A stretch of DNA of 9,872 nt from Methanosarcina sp. UBA402. GTDB lineage: Archaea > Halobacteriota > Methanosarcinia > Methanosarcinales > Methanosarcinaceae. Shown in pieces: positions 1-6,250 of this stretch (its first letter is position 1; every line of letters begins with the position of its first letter). Location of the stretch: NCBI GenBank assembly GCA_002509325.1, contig DADO01000055.1, positions 11,167 through 21,038 on the forward strand. Reading direction: 5' to 3'. The notes under the pieces were generated by a model, which did not search any database, was not told the DNA's origin, and saw only the letters and a list, made by a program, of their open reading frames with translations. The position numbers and the translations under genes were made by a program.

Positions 1-1449
1 GGCACTGGAAGGCAGGGGTACCTCAGGCCGGAAACGGCACAGGGGATGTTTGTCGATTTCCAGAGGCTGTCTAAGTTCTACAGGGATAAACTGCCTTTTG
101 GGGCAGTGCAGATCGGAAAATCCTATAGGAACGAGATTGCGCCTAGACAGGGCGTCATCCGGCTCAGGGAGTTCACGCAGGCCGAGTGTGAGATTTTCGT
201 TGATCCCAGGAACAAGAAGCACCCCAACTTCGAGCGTTTTGCAGACAGGGAGCTTATGCTTTATTCGCAGGAGGCACAGCAGAAAGGCGAATCCTTCAGG
301 ATGACTGTACGGGAGGCTGTAAAGGCTGGAGTTATTGCACACGAAGTCCTGGGCTACAATATTGCACTTACCAACGAGTTCCTGACAAAGGTTGGGATTG
401 ATCCTGCAAGACTCAGGTTCAGGCAACATTTGACCGATGAAATGGCACACTATGCAATCGACTGCTGGGATGCCGAAATAGAGACTGATAGGTTTGGCTG
501 GGTCGAGATTGTGGGAATTGCTGACAGGACCGACTATGACCTTAAAGCCCACGCAAGAGTCAGCAAGACCGAGCTTTACGTTTATGTCGAATACGACGAG
601 CCGAAAATGGTAACTCGCTTTGTTGTAAACCCGAACATGGGTAAACTTGGTCCTATCTTTAAGGGCAAGGCAAAAGCCGTTTCAGATGCCTTAAAACAAC
701 TTTCCGAAGAAGAACTCTCAAAGAGTGAGATCAAAGTTACTGTGGGTAGGGAAGAATTGACAGTCAGCTCGGATGCGGTAGACTTTGCCGAAGAGACTGT
801 TAAAGTCAGCGGAGAAAATGTAATTCCTCATGTAATCGAGCCCTCCTATGGAATCGACAGGATCTTCTATGGTGTAATGGAGCATGCCTATGACGAAGAA
901 AATGTGGCTCAGAAGGCTGCCGAATTCGGGCTCAAGGGCACAGAAGAAGCCAAAAAAGATTCCAGAACAAAAGATTCCAGAACAAAAGATTCCAGAACAA
1001 AAGATTCCAGAACAAAAGATTCCAGAACAAAAGATTCCAAAACCAGTAAGGACGAGGGTGAAGCTGAGGGAGAAGAGGAAACTCGCCTTGTCATGCACCT
1101 CGCAAGCGCAATTGCCCCGGTACAGGTTGCAGTTCTCCCACTCCTGACCCGTAAAGAGCTTGCATGCCCTGCAAAAAACATCATTTTAAAACTCAGGGAA
1201 AAGACCCTGCTTGTTAATTACGACGATTCCGGAACCATCGGGCGCCGTTACAGGAGAAATGACGAAATCGGAACGCCTTACTGTGTTACTGTGGATTACG
1301 ATACCCTTGAAGACGGAACTGTAACTATCAGGGACAGGGATTCCATGCGCCAGGTCCGGGCTCCGATTAAAGGGATCGAAAACGTGCTCTACGAACTTAT
1401 TTACAGAGACAGGACTTTCGAATCCGCAGGCAAACCCTTTAATTTCTAA
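1..1449 (+). CDS. glyS: Glycyl-tRNA synthetase, archaeal/eukaryal class II type (5'-truncated by window edge)
   Basis: This enzyme attaches glycine to tRNA-Gly in the cytoplasm. The frame is open from base 1, and the bases before the first ATG (46) encode GYLRPETAQG, a hallmark of archaeal/eukaryal GlyRS, so the true start lies upstream. Class II motif 2 is visible around 127-190 (RNEIAPRQGVIRLREFTQAE). Motif 3 is near 838-873 (EPSYGIDRIFYGV). The C-terminal anticodon-binding domain covers about 1078-1445 (LASAIAPVQVAVLPLL, then the GTIGRRYRRNDEIGTPYC region). About 482 residues are visible; from the usual family size I infer that roughly 100 N-terminal residues are missing. An odd feature is a charged linker between motif 3 and the anticodon-binding domain, made of five identical KDSRT units plus a variant (955-1044), followed by an acidic stretch. 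The gene ends in TAA. Identification is firm. Confidence 0.96.
   Translation, partial: GTGRQGYLRPETAQGMFVDFQRLSKFYRDKLPFGAVQIGKSYRNEIAPRQGVIRLREFTQAECEIFVDPRNKKHPNFERFADRELMLYSQEAQQKGESFRMTVREAVKAGVIAHEVLGYNIALTNEFLTKVGIDPARLRFRQHLTDEMAHYAIDCWDAEIETDRFGWVEIVGIADRTDYDLKAHARVSKTELYVYVEYDEPKMVTRFVVNPNMGKLGPIFKGKAKAVSDALKQLSEEELSKSEIKVTVGREELTVSSDAVDFAEETVKVSGENVIPHVIEPSYGIDRIFYGVMEHAYDEENVAQKAAEFGLKGTEEAKKDSRTKDSRTKDSRTKDSRTKDSRTKDSKTSKDEGEAEGEEETRLVMHLASAIAPVQVAVLPLLTRKELACPAKNIILKLREKTLLVNYDDSGTIGRRYRRNDEIGTPYCVTVDYDTLEDGTVTIRDRDSMRQVRAPIKGIENVLYELIYRDRTFESAGKPFNF
955..1044 (+). repeat. 15-base in-frame tandem repeat in glyS (KDSRT x5 plus KDSKT)
   Basis: The unit AAAGATTCCAGAACA occurs five times without a mismatch (955-1029), followed by a sixth copy with changes near its end (1030-1044). 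The unit is a multiple of three, so it encodes KDSRT repeats and keeps the frame. It lies between the catalytic core and the anticodon-binding domain, where length changes should be tolerated. Perfect identity at synonymous positions points to recent slippage expansion rather than old conserved protein sequence. Confidence 0.95.
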
Positions 1450-1456
1450 AATTAAA

Positions 1457-1516
1457 AACCTGGTAGGTTCTGAGTTGTGGACTAAAAAGTCTGCAGCAAA
1501 GTTTTTAATTTTTATA
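1457..1516 (+). terminator. Probable glyS transcription terminator region
   Basis: Just after the glyS stop there is a small inverted repeat AACCT-GGT-AGGTT (1457-1469). A second one follows, GACT-AAAA-AGTC (1480-1491). T-rich tracts come next (1502-1506 and 1509-1513). U-rich tracts are the main determinant of archaeal termination, so this is a plausible end for the glyS transcript. The stems are short, and the assignment is by position and composition only. Confidence 0.45.
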
Positions 1517-1570
1517 CTCTTATAATTGGATTAGTACTCTTATAATTGGATTAGTACACTTATAATTGGA
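1511..1570 (+). repeat. Three 20-base tandem repeats carrying TATA-like cores, upstream of hef
   Basis: Three head-to-tail copies lie at 1511-1530, 1531-1550 and 1551-1570. The middle copy reads TTAGTACTCTTATAATTGGA; the others differ by one or two bases. Each contains CTTATAATT, which resembles an archaeal TATA box, so the duplication sets potential TFB/TBP sites 20 bases apart, about two helical turns. The last copy would start transcription near 1590, about 100 bases before hef. The repeat is certain; its promoter role is inferred. Confidence 0.85.
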
Positions 1571-1604
1571 TAGAGTTCGAGAATTAATCCGACAGAAATT
1601 ATCT

Positions 1605-1669
1605 GAAGTAAGTACTTGAAGTAAGTACTTGAAGTAAGTACTCGAAGTAAGTACCTGAAGTAAGTTAAT
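1605..1669 (+). repeat. 13-base tandem repeat in the probable hef 5' leader
   Basis: The unit GAAGTAAGTACTT occurs at 1605-1617 and 1618-1630 exactly, at 1631-1643 and 1644-1656 with one or two changes, and as a degraded fifth copy at 1657-1669. The first three junctions contain AAGTACTT or a near match; this is self-complementary, so copies could pair with one another in DNA or RNA. It ends about 25 bases before the first hef ATG. Thirteen is not a multiple of three, which fits noncoding sequence. Confidence 0.9.
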
Positions 1670-1694
1670 CCTAAATAAATGACTCTGAAGACGA

Positions 1695-4325
1695 ATGAAC
1701 GAAAAGTTTTTTCCTGAGAAGCCAGCCTTTATGAAGCACCCGCTGATAAAGCCCAATACAGTTGAGCAGAGGCTCTATCAGTTGAATCTCGCAGGAAAAG
1801 CCCTCGAAGGGTCAAGTCTTGTTGTGCTTCCTACGGGGCTTGGAAAAACCATTATAGCTCTTTTTGTAATTGCCTCCAGACTTCAGCGTTTTGGGGGAAA
1901 AGCCCTGGTTCTTTCCCCAACAAAACCACTTGTGGAACAGCATGCAGCTTTTTTTAGAGAAGTGATGACTCTTCCCGATGAGGAGATTCTGGCTTTTACA
2001 GGCAGTGTTGCCCCTGCGGAGCGGAAAAGACTCTGGGCGCAGGGAAAACTGATAATATCCACCCCTCAGGTGATTGAAAATGATCTTCTTACAAAAAGGA
2101 TCAGCCTTGGGGACGTAAACCACATAACCTTTGATGAGGCCCACCGGACAGTCGGAAATTACGCTTATACCTTCATTGCGGAAAAGTATTTTGAGAGCGC
2201 AAAAAATCCCCATGTGCTTGGAATTACTGCAAGTCCTGGCAGTTCTGATGAAAAAATTTCAGAGGTCTGTCAGGCTCTGCATATTGAAAATATCTCGGCG
2301 AAGACTGAAAATGACAGGGATGTTCGCCCTTATGTGCAGGAAAAAAAAGTAGAATGGCTTCAGGTCCAGCTCCCTTTCGAGATGGCTGAAATCCGGGGTT
2401 ATCTGGAAAAAATCGTTGATGACCGGCTAGGAACTATAAAAGATCTTGGATTTTCGGCAGGCAATAGAAAATATGTCTCCAAAAAAGACCTCCTGCTTCT
2501 CCAGAAGAAGCTCCAGGGCGAAATCCGGATAGGGGGTGATCCTGCAATTTTTACTGCCCTGTCTGTGGTTGCCGAAATAATGAAGGTAAACCATGCTGTG
2601 GAAATGATTGAGACCCAGGGGCTTGAACCCCTGAGGAAATACCTGGATAAACTGGATGCGGAAGCTTCTTCAAGCAGTGCAAGCAAGGCTTCAAAAAGAC
2701 TGATGGACGACCTCTACATGAGAAAAACCTTTTACAGGGCAAAGGAATGCGAGGTCAAACATCCTAAACTTGGGCTTGCGCGGAAAATCGTATCCGAGCA
2801 GCTAAAAGAAAGCCCTAACTCCAGGGTAATTGTTTTTACGAATTACAGGGACACGGCAGAGATAGTTGTAAATGCCCTTGCTGGAGTTCCAGGAATTGTC
2901 CCTGTCCGCTTTGTAGGACAGGCTTCACGCCGTAAGGACAAAGGGCTTACGCAAAAACAACAGGTGGAAACTCTCGACAAATTCAGATCAGGAGAATACA
3001 ACGTACTTGTAGCCACGTCAGTTGCTGAAGAAGGACTTGATATTCCCTCAACGGATCTGGTATTATTCTACGAACCTATCCCCTCGGAAATTCGGAGCAT
3101 CCAGCGTAAGGGCAGGACAGGCAGGCAACAGAAAGGCAGAGTCGTCGTACTTATTACAAAAGGCACACGCGACGAAGCGTATTACTGGAGTAGCAAGAAC
3201 AAGGAAAAAAGGATGCTAAACAGCATACAGAAGCTTGAAACCCTTCTGGATCCTGAAGACCCAAAGCAAGACTTGAGACTTTCAGATTTTGAATCTGAAA
3301 TAGAAGTTTCAGATTACGTGACAAATGAAGCCAAAAATGAAAATAAGGCTGAAGATAAAAATAGAGCTGAAAACGAAAGCAAAACAGAAAATCGGTTGGA
3401 AAACAGAGAAGAAAACTTAAAAGAAAGACAAAAAACTCTTGTCGATTTCGAAACCCTTTCTGAAAAGAGACCTGAATCAGAACCTGAATCAGAACCTGAA
3501 TCTGAACCAGAACCTGAACCTGAATCTGAACCAGAACCTGAACCTGAATCTGAACCAGAATCTGAATCTGAACCAGAATCTGAATCTGAATCTGAATCTG
3601 AACCAGAACCTGAATCTGAACCAGAACCTGAATCTGAACCGGCTTCGGGAGTCCCTGAGTTAAAAACCAGCCCTGAAACCCTCAAAATAGTAGTTGACTT
3701 TAGGGAAACAAAAAGCGGAGTTGCAAATGTTCTTGATAAGCTTGGAGTAGAGATTGATTTTGCGGCGCTTGAAATCGGAGATTACGTTGTAAGCGACCGC
3801 CTTGCTGTGGAGAGAAAACGCACGGACGACTTTGCAAGTTCCCTTATCGATGGAAAGCGGAATCTCTTTGCACAACTATCAAATCTTGCAAGAGTATATG
3901 AAAAACCTGTTCTTATCATTGAAGGAACCGAACTTTTCACTACCAGGCAAATCAATCCGAATGCGATTTACGGCTCCCTGGTATCCATTGCTATTGATTT
4001 TGGAGTATCACTGTTATACTCAAGAGATGAAGAAGAGACAGCTGCAATTTTGAAAGTGCTTGCAAACCGTGAGCAGACAGAAAATAAACGTGAAGTTAAT
4101 CCCCATGGAAAGAAGTTAACCAGTACCCTTACTGAGCAGCAGGAGTACCTGATCACCTCGATCGCAGATATAGGACCAAAAGCCGCAAGAAACCTTCTTT
4201 TACACTTCGGCTCAGTAGAGGCTATCATGAAGGCAGATGCCAAAGAACTCAAAGAAGTAAAATTAATAGGGCCAAAGAGAGCAAATAAAATAAGAGAGAT
4301 TATCGAGGCTTCTTATAAAGGATAA
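1695..4325 (+). CDS. hef: Hef: archaeal FANCM/XPF-type fork helicase-nuclease
   Basis: Hef unwinds and cuts stalled forks and branched DNA and is the archaeal relative of FANCM and Mph1. The N-terminal SF2 helicase shows motif I PTGLGKT (residues 46-52), DEAH (147-150), TAS (178-180) and motif VI QRKGRTGR (470-477), with a helical insert at about 200-350. Residues about 520-660 are a charged linker ending in Ser-Glu/Pro-Glu repeats. The XPF-type nuclease follows, with VVDFRE (666-671), GDY (695-697) and ERKRTDD (706-712, the ERKX3D motif). Paired helix-hairpin-helix motifs occupy about 813-873. Both catalytic centres look intact. At 876 residues it is longer than the Pyrococcus protein (about 760), mainly through the linker. 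ATG 1695 is used here, but it lacks a good ribosome binding site. ATG 1731, giving 864 residues from MKHPLIKPN, fits the usual family start equally well. The stop is TAA. Confidence 0.95.
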   Translation: MNEKFFPEKPAFMKHPLIKPNTVEQRLYQLNLAGKALEGSSLVVLPTGLGKTIIALFVIASRLQRFGGKALVLSPTKPLVEQHAAFFREVMTLPDEEILAFTGSVAPAERKRLWAQGKLIISTPQVIENDLLTKRISLGDVNHITFDEAHRTVGNYAYTFIAEKYFESAKNPHVLGITASPGSSDEKISEVCQALHIENISAKTENDRDVRPYVQEKKVEWLQVQLPFEMAEIRGYLEKIVDDRLGTIKDLGFSAGNRKYVSKKDLLLLQKKLQGEIRIGGDPAIFTALSVVAEIMKVNHAVEMIETQGLEPLRKYLDKLDAEASSSSASKASKRLMDDLYMRKTFYRAKECEVKHPKLGLARKIVSEQLKESPNSRVIVFTNYRDTAEIVVNALAGVPGIVPVRFVGQASRRKDKGLTQKQQVETLDKFRSGEYNVLVATSVAEEGLDIPSTDLVLFYEPIPSEIRSIQRKGRTGRQQKGRVVVLITKGTRDEAYYWSSKNKEKRMLNSIQKLETLLDPEDPKQDLRLSDFESEIEVSDYVTNEAKNENKAEDKNRAENESKTENRLENREENLKERQKTLVDFETLSEKRPESEPESEPESEPEPEPESEPEPEPESEPESESEPESESESESEPEPESEPEPESEPASGVPELKTSPETLKIVVDFRETKSGVANVLDKLGVEIDFAALEIGDYVVSDRLAVERKRTDDFASSLIDGKRNLFAQLSNLARVYEKPVLIIEGTELFTTRQINPNAIYGSLVSIAIDFGVSLLYSRDEEETAAILKVLANREQTENKREVNPHGKKLTSTLTEQQEYLITSIADIGPKAARNLLLHFGSVEAIMKADAKELKEVKLIGPKRANKIREIIEASYKG
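3471..3641 (+). repeat. Hexanucleotide-like repeat encoding a Ser-Glu/Pro-Glu linker in Hef
   Basis: About 57 codons (residues 593-649) are alternating S-E and P-E pairs built from GAATCT, GAACCA, GAACCT and GAATCA hexamers. The block lies between the helicase and nuclease domains and would be an extended acidic tether. Stops are missing in other frames here, which creates long false reading frames on both strands. Confidence 0.93.
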
Positions 4326-4329
4326 GTGG

Positions 4330-4348
4330 AAAAAAGTCAAACTTTTTT
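4330..4348. terminator. Symmetrical A/T hairpin, possible bidirectional terminator between convergent genes
   Basis: AAAAAAGT-CAA-ACTTTTTT forms a perfect 8-base stem with a 3-base loop, starting 4 bases after the hef stop. The inverted repeat gives a run of six T at the 3' side on either strand, so it could end both hef and the opposing p27-family transcript. On the + strand it is followed by more T-rich sequence (to about 4370). Function is inferred from position and composition. Confidence 0.6.
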
Positions 4349-4372
4349 AGATTTCTTCTTTTTCTTTCTCCC

Positions 4373-4486
4373 TTCTCTTCTTTATTTCTCTCAATCATTC
4401 TCTCTTCCCCTTCTCTTCTTTATTTCTCTCAATCATTCTCTCTTCCCCTTCTCTTTTCCTCTTATCCTTCTCTTTTCCTCTTATCC
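4373..4486. repeat. Tandemly repeated pyrimidine tract in the convergent intergenic region
   Basis: A 38-base unit is repeated exactly (4373-4410 and 4411-4448). It is followed directly by a 19-base unit, TTCTCTTTTCCTCTTATCC, also repeated exactly (4449-4467 and 4468-4486). The + strand is almost all C and T with only scattered A, so the other strand is GA-rich. The tract fills most of the gap between two converging genes. It may help termination on the + strand; such tracts can also adopt triplex or R-loop structures. Confidence 0.92.
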
Positions 4487-4491
4487 TTATC

Positions 4492-5175
4492 TTATAATTG
4501 CCTCAGACGCTCTATAATCCCAAGCCCTTTTTCAATTAGTTCTAAATCCTCGGAAATACTACGCGGATCTGTTTCATCCTGAAGAGAATCTGCAATATTC
4601 ACCATTTTTTTAAAGAGAAGGTGTTCCAGTACTTTCCGGTCTTCGTGAGTTCCGGATACCTTCCATGCTCCTGCTGGTTTTTCTGCCCTTCCTGCCCTTC
4701 CTGCGCCTCCTGTAGGTGCGGCCTGGATTACAGGGGCAGAGGCTACAGTGGCTGCAGGAGATGTAGATGTAGGGACTACAAGAGCCTCAGGAACTCCCCT
4801 TCCTGTTTCTTCCTTTTCAGAAGTTGTTCTGGAAATTTCTTCTCCTACCAGCTCGACGGCTTTTTCTTCTTCATCTGCAGGTTCAGGGCCTCTCAGTCCG
4901 AACCTTGGTTTTTGCCTGTGTGCCTGGGCTCTTTTTTTAGTCTCAAAAGAGGATCTATTTTTCTCAGTATATGGCCTTGGTTCAGGAGCTGGGGTTTTTT
5001 CAGCTTGTTCCTGAATCTCCTCCTCTTCCTGGACATCACATATAGGGCAGATCACTGTACCCTGATAACGGAATTTAGGGGCTCCGCAGACTTTACAATG
5101 CTCAGCAAGCATTGTGCCCCCAAGTTCAAGGAAACGTGCTATTCGCTTTACTTTTTTATCTTTTTCAGAATCCAT
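4492..5175 (-). CDS. Zinc-ribbon protein, autoantigen p27 / SSSCA1 family
   Basis: The protein has 227 residues. The N-terminal part (about 5-50) matches the Sjogren's syndrome/scleroderma autoantigen 1 (p27) family: a basic helix, the stretch ELGGTMLAEHCKVCGAPKF, and four cysteines (27, 30, 43, 46) in two CxxC pairs that should bind zinc. Residues about 50-175 are low-complexity, first acidic and then Pro/Ala/Gly-rich, and probably disordered. The C-terminus (about 178-227) is predicted helical from its sequence (LEHLLFKKMVNIADSL, then LELIEKGLGIIERLRQL). There is no signal peptide or membrane segment, so it is likely cytoplasmic. The archaeal function is unknown; the zinc ribbon suggests nucleic-acid or protein binding. 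The ATG has a good ribosome binding site (AGGAAGGT, about 5184-5190 on the minus strand). It converges on hef, diverges from the UPF0147 gene, and ends in TAA. Confidence 0.85.
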   Translation of the reverse strand: MDSEKDKKVKRIARFLELGGTMLAEHCKVCGAPKFRYQGTVICPICDVQEEEEIQEQAEKTPAPEPRPYTEKNRSSFETKKRAQAHRQKPRFGLRGPEPADEEEKAVELVGEEISRTTSEKEETGRGVPEALVVPTSTSPAATVASAPVIQAAPTGGAGRAGRAEKPAGAWKVSGTHEDRKVLEHLLFKKMVNIADSLQDETDPRSISEDLELIEKGLGIIERLRQL

Positions 5176-5225
5176 ATCTCTGACCTTCCTTTGTTCACAG
5201 CTTCTAATGCATTTGCTTCTCGCTT

Positions 5226-5237
5226 ATTTTATAAAAT
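5226..5237 (-). promoter_or_regulatory. TATA box of the p27-family gene
   Basis: ATTTTATAAAAT is a perfect palindrome and a good archaeal TATA box. It lies about 50-60 bases upstream of the minus-strand ATG at 5175. Initiation about 25 bases downstream, near 5205, would leave a short leader with the AGGAAGGT site. Because it is palindromic it gives no direction itself; the nearest start codon does. Confidence 0.6.
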
Positions 5238-5354
5238 TTTTACTATAGCTCCTGTATATGAAGTTAATTTATCCTGTGTAAATCGGAAAAAGCAGTAAAT
5301 CCAGAATCACAAAGGAAAGACCCTAAAACAGGCAACCTTAGAAATCACCGATAA

Positions 5355-5366
5355 TATTTTATATAA
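5355..5366 (+). promoter_or_regulatory. TATA box of the UPF0147 gene
   Basis: ATTTTATATAAC matches the archaeal TTTATATA-type box. Initiation about 25 bases downstream (around 5388-5392) would give a leader of about 45 bases to the GTG start. It is separated by about 120 bases from the TATA box of the divergent gene, so the two promoters appear independent. Confidence 0.6.
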
Positions 5367-5423
5367 CATGTCTATCTTAGACTAATCTATTAGCTCTAAT
5401 TTTCACATCATAATTAACTGCGA

Positions 5424-5430
5424 AGGTGAT
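5424..5430 (+). promoter_or_regulatory. Ribosome binding site deciding the UPF0147 start
   Basis: The sequence AGGTGAT complements the usual archaeal 16S rRNA 3' end. It lies 4 bases before GTG 5435. The other in-frame GTG at 5426 is inside this site and so is unlikely to be the start. Confidence 0.7.
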
Positions 5431-5434
5431 TCGA

Positions 5435-5707
5435 GTGCCATCAAATGATTCATCAGAAGTTATAAGGCAATGTCTTCAGGTCTTAGAAAGTATAACCAGT
5501 GATTCTTCAGTTCCAAGAAATATCAGGCGTTCCGTTAATGAAATTATGGACATACTGAACAACGAATCTGAACCTCTCTTTCTTAGAGCAGCATCAAGCA
5601 TTTCCATTCTAGAAGATATAAGCAACGATCCTAATCTTCCTCTGCATACGAGGACTTTGATATGGAATCTCTCAAGCCAGCTCGAGACAATTCCTGTAGA
5701 TGAATAA
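5435..5707 (+). CDS. UPF0147 family small helical protein
   Basis: This 90-residue protein matches UPF0147, an archaeal family of unknown function. The recognisable parts are EVIRQCLQVLESI, SVPRNIRRSVNEIMDIL, LFLRAASSISILEDIS and DPNLPLHTRTLIWNLSSQL, ending ETIPVDE. The whole chain looks alpha-helical, with no signal peptide, transmembrane segment or cysteine pair. Length is normal for the family (about 85-92 residues). The start is GTG 5435, chosen from the AGGTGAT site. It appears monocistronic, with its own TATA box upstream and a long noncoding stretch downstream. The stop TAA is the first of eight consecutive in-frame TAA triplets. Confidence 0.88.
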   Translation: MPSNDSSEVIRQCLQVLESITSDSSVPRNIRRSVNEIMDILNNESEPLFLRAASSISILEDISNDPNLPLHTRTLIWNLSSQLETIPVDE

Positions 5708-5758
5708 TAATAATAATAATAATAATAAATAATAAATAATAATAAATAATAATAATAA
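5705..5758 (+). repeat. TAA/TAAA microsatellite starting at the UPF0147 stop codon
   Basis: Eight perfect TAA triplets (5705-5728) begin with the stop codon itself. They continue as mixed TAA/TAAA units to about 5758. Length change here cannot remove the stop, and the tract may serve as an AT-rich 3' end. Trinucleotide slippage is the likely origin. Confidence 0.95.
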
Positions 5759-5788
5759 GATAGATTTTAAATCATATAAAGAAAGAAT

Positions 5789-5836
5789 TTGCTCTGGAGT
5801 ACGGTCTGAGAGCAGATAAACTCCAGGAATAAGCAA
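5789..5836. other. Nested stem-loop, candidate structured RNA or 3' end element
   Basis: Three stems nest within 48 bases. TTGCT (5789-5793) pairs with AGCAA (5832-5836). CTGGAGT (5794-5800) pairs with ACTCCAG (5820-5826). TCTG (5805-5808) pairs with CAGA (5813-5816) around the loop AGAG. The outer two stems stack on the 5' side, with a 5-base bulge on the 3' side. It lies about 80 bases after the UPF0147 stop. The strand is unknown, since the complement folds similarly. It matches no RNA family that I recognise. Confidence 0.5.
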
Positions 5837-5841
5837 GCTCA

Positions 5842-5897
5842 GAATACGTTTCTTAAGACGATTCTGTTAGAATACGTTTCTTAAGACGATTCTGTTA
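5842..5897. repeat. Exact 28-base tandem duplication containing a near-palindrome
   Basis: The 28-base unit at 5842-5869 is repeated without change at 5870-5897. Each copy has nested symmetrical arms around CTTAAG: GAAT...ATTC outside and CGT...ACG inside, broken only by one extra A and two extra T on the left. It could be a protein-binding site duplicated in tandem, or plain duplication of neutral sequence. Confidence 0.9.
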
Positions 5898-6194
5898 AAA
5901 ATCCTGAACTTCAACTAATTCTAAAAAATAGCCGGAAGGGGATGCCTTATATTTTTACAGGCATTTCGAGCTAGTTTTGGAATCATCTCTGGAAGTTAAA
6001 GGATATCGACAATGAAAAAGGCTTTTCCCTTCTTTTTTATACCTTTTTCCAGGACCCAGATTAAACCTAGATCTTAAAACCAAAGTATAAAGAATACATG
6101 GATGTAAAAGATCAAGGCTATAAAGTTTGGAAAAATAATGGACATGATATATCTGAGAAATAGTTCTCACATGAAGCTCTAGAATCCCGAATGA

Positions 6195-6204
6195 CATATA
6201 AAAG
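6195..6204 (+). promoter_or_regulatory. Candidate TATA box of the translin gene
   Basis: CATATAAAAG resembles an archaeal TATA box. Initiation about 25 bases downstream would give a leader of roughly 110 bases containing the palindrome and hairpin at 6229-6291. Other AT-rich sequence nearby could also serve, so the assignment is tentative. Confidence 0.4.
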
Positions 6205-6228
6205 AAATGATAAAAAATGTAGCTTTAT

Positions 6229-6240
6229 CAAAATATTTTG
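6229..6240. promoter_or_regulatory. Perfect palindrome CAAAATATTTTG, possible operator
   Basis: This 12-base palindrome lies about 25-45 bases after the candidate TATA box and about 100 bases before the translin start. A second inverted repeat, TGATAAA/TTTATCA (6208-6214 and 6224-6230), overlaps its left end. A dimeric regulator site is possible, but AT-rich palindromes also arise by chance. Confidence 0.35.
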
Positions 6241-6250
6241 TTTAAAAAGA

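Noticed and set aside
3439..3663. Open frame of Asn-Leu repeats within hef (+ strand, other frame) and a Ser-Gly/Ser-Asp frame on the minus strand
   Set aside because: Both are by-products of the stop-free hexamer repeat; the Hef frame is supported by domains on both sides.
4326..4517. Phe/Leu/Ser-rich frame resembling a small membrane protein
   Set aside because: It reads the pyrimidine tract, which gives Phe, Leu and Ser in any frame. It starts at a non-ATG codon one base after the hef stop and overlaps the end of the opposing gene.
5191..5425. tRNA or box C/D RNA gene in the intergenic regions
   Set aside because: No cloverleaf with a GTTCGA-type T-loop, and no properly spaced C and D box pair, could be found by eye here or in the other gaps.
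5426..5434. GTG 5426 as the UPF0147 start
   Set aside because: It lies within the AGGTGAT ribosome binding site that serves GTG 5435.
6101..6166. Short + strand frame MDVKDQGYKVWKNNG as a possible transposase remnant
   Set aside because: Only about 20 codons, with stops on both sides, no recognisable motif and no terminal inverted repeats.
5955..6197. 80-codon frame on the minus strand in the long intergenic region
   Set aside because: No recognisable family, no ribosome binding site, unusual composition, and it overlaps the candidate translin promoter.
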